From positions 248,001 through 312,000 of the forward strand of contig NZ_BMVB01000004.1 in NCBI RefSeq assembly GCF_014650495.1: DNA of 64,000 bases. The letters are read 5' to 3'. The notes under the pieces are model-generated. The model did no database searches and was not told the origin of the DNA. It saw only the letters and a list, made by a program, of their open reading frames with translations. Origin of the DNA: Streptomyces cinnamoneus. Its GTDB lineage: Bacteria; Actinomycetota; Actinomycetes; Streptomycetales; Streptomycetaceae. The translations under genes and the position numbers were made by a program. This document shows positions 63,976 through 64,000 of this stretch, in pieces (position 1 is the first letter of the stretch; every line of letters starts with the position of its first letter).

Positions 63976-64000
63976 ATGAGGCTCGTCTTCGCCGGTACCC
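63976..64000 (+). CDS. fmt: Methionyl-tRNA formyltransferase, first codons only (partial)
   Basis: The last 25 bases encode MRLVFAGT, the characteristic start of Fmt, and the gene runs off the window. Fmt following priA is the conserved order (def/priA/fmt). The call rests on eight residues plus context. Confidence 0.75.

Overview
This window is a high-GC actinobacterial chromosome segment, almost certainly Streptomyces. GTG and TTG starts are frequent, ATGA/GTGA stop-start overlaps are common, and GC-rich hairpins separate the operons. The gene order matches the conserved Streptomyces core region that runs from fmt/priA/metK through sIHF, the pyr operon, bldD, the aro cluster, alaS, rpsD, relA, secDF, ruvCAB and pdxST to the PI-mannoside genes. 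Markers known from S. coelicolor (bldD = SCO1489, sIHF = SCO1480, relA = SCO1513) are recognisable by sequence. I see no rRNA, tRNA, insertion sequence, prophage or CRISPR array.

Layout. 1-2.9 kb: accessory edge with the 3' end of a probable polymorphic-toxin gene, a candidate immunity gene, and a coupled pair of predicted lipoproteins (a degenerate NodB-type deacetylase and a YVTN beta-propeller). 2.9-6.9 kb (minus): an uncharacterised membrane protein and an EF-G-like GTPase. 7.2-9.9 kb: phosphatidylinositol phosphate synthase, PIM acyltransferase and PimA mannosyltransferase, translationally coupled. 10-11.4 kb: two small membrane proteins. 11.7-16.7 kb: pdxS-pdxT (PLP synthesis), yebC, ruvCAB. 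16.8-23.7 kb: yajC-secD-secF, apt, relA. 23.7-26 kb (minus): DUF349 protein and a membrane-anchored cyclophilin. 26.2-30.3 kb: MBL hydrolase, hisS, VKOR, rarA. 30.4-31.9 kb: a DUF2470 gene divergent from rpsD with an iron box between them. 32.1-38.6 kb: DUF948 gene, small membrane-protein gene, alaS, ruvX, mltG, aroE. 38.8-42.1 kb: aroC-aroK-aroB-aroQ. 42.3-45.2 kb: P-loop protein, M24-like protein, efp, nusB. 45.3-45.8 kb (minus): bldD. 46.0-56.0 kb: pyrR-pyrB-pyrC-membrane protein-carA-carB-pyrD-pyrF. 56.3-62.6 kb: sIHF, gmk, rpoZ, coaBC, metK, priA. 63.2-63.7 kb (minus): a small HTH protein. 63.98 kb: first codons of fmt.

The genes form coherent modules: de novo UMP synthesis under a PyrR-binding leader; the shikimate pathway; Holliday-junction processing (RuvCAB, RuvX, RarA); Sec translocation; PLP synthesis; PIM lipid synthesis; stringent response; and developmental control (BldD with a perfect operator upstream, sIHF).

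Most of the window is ordinary core genome and I do not see a clear, wholly new system. The observations most worth checking are: the iron box shared by the DUF2470 and rpsD leaders; the M24-family protein whose four acidic metal-ligand positions are all substituted; the PyrR leader with an ATG-TAA start-stop; the repeat tracts near 11.5 kb and 63 kb; the nested palindrome at 42.2 kb; and the truncated toxin/immunity pair at the left edge.
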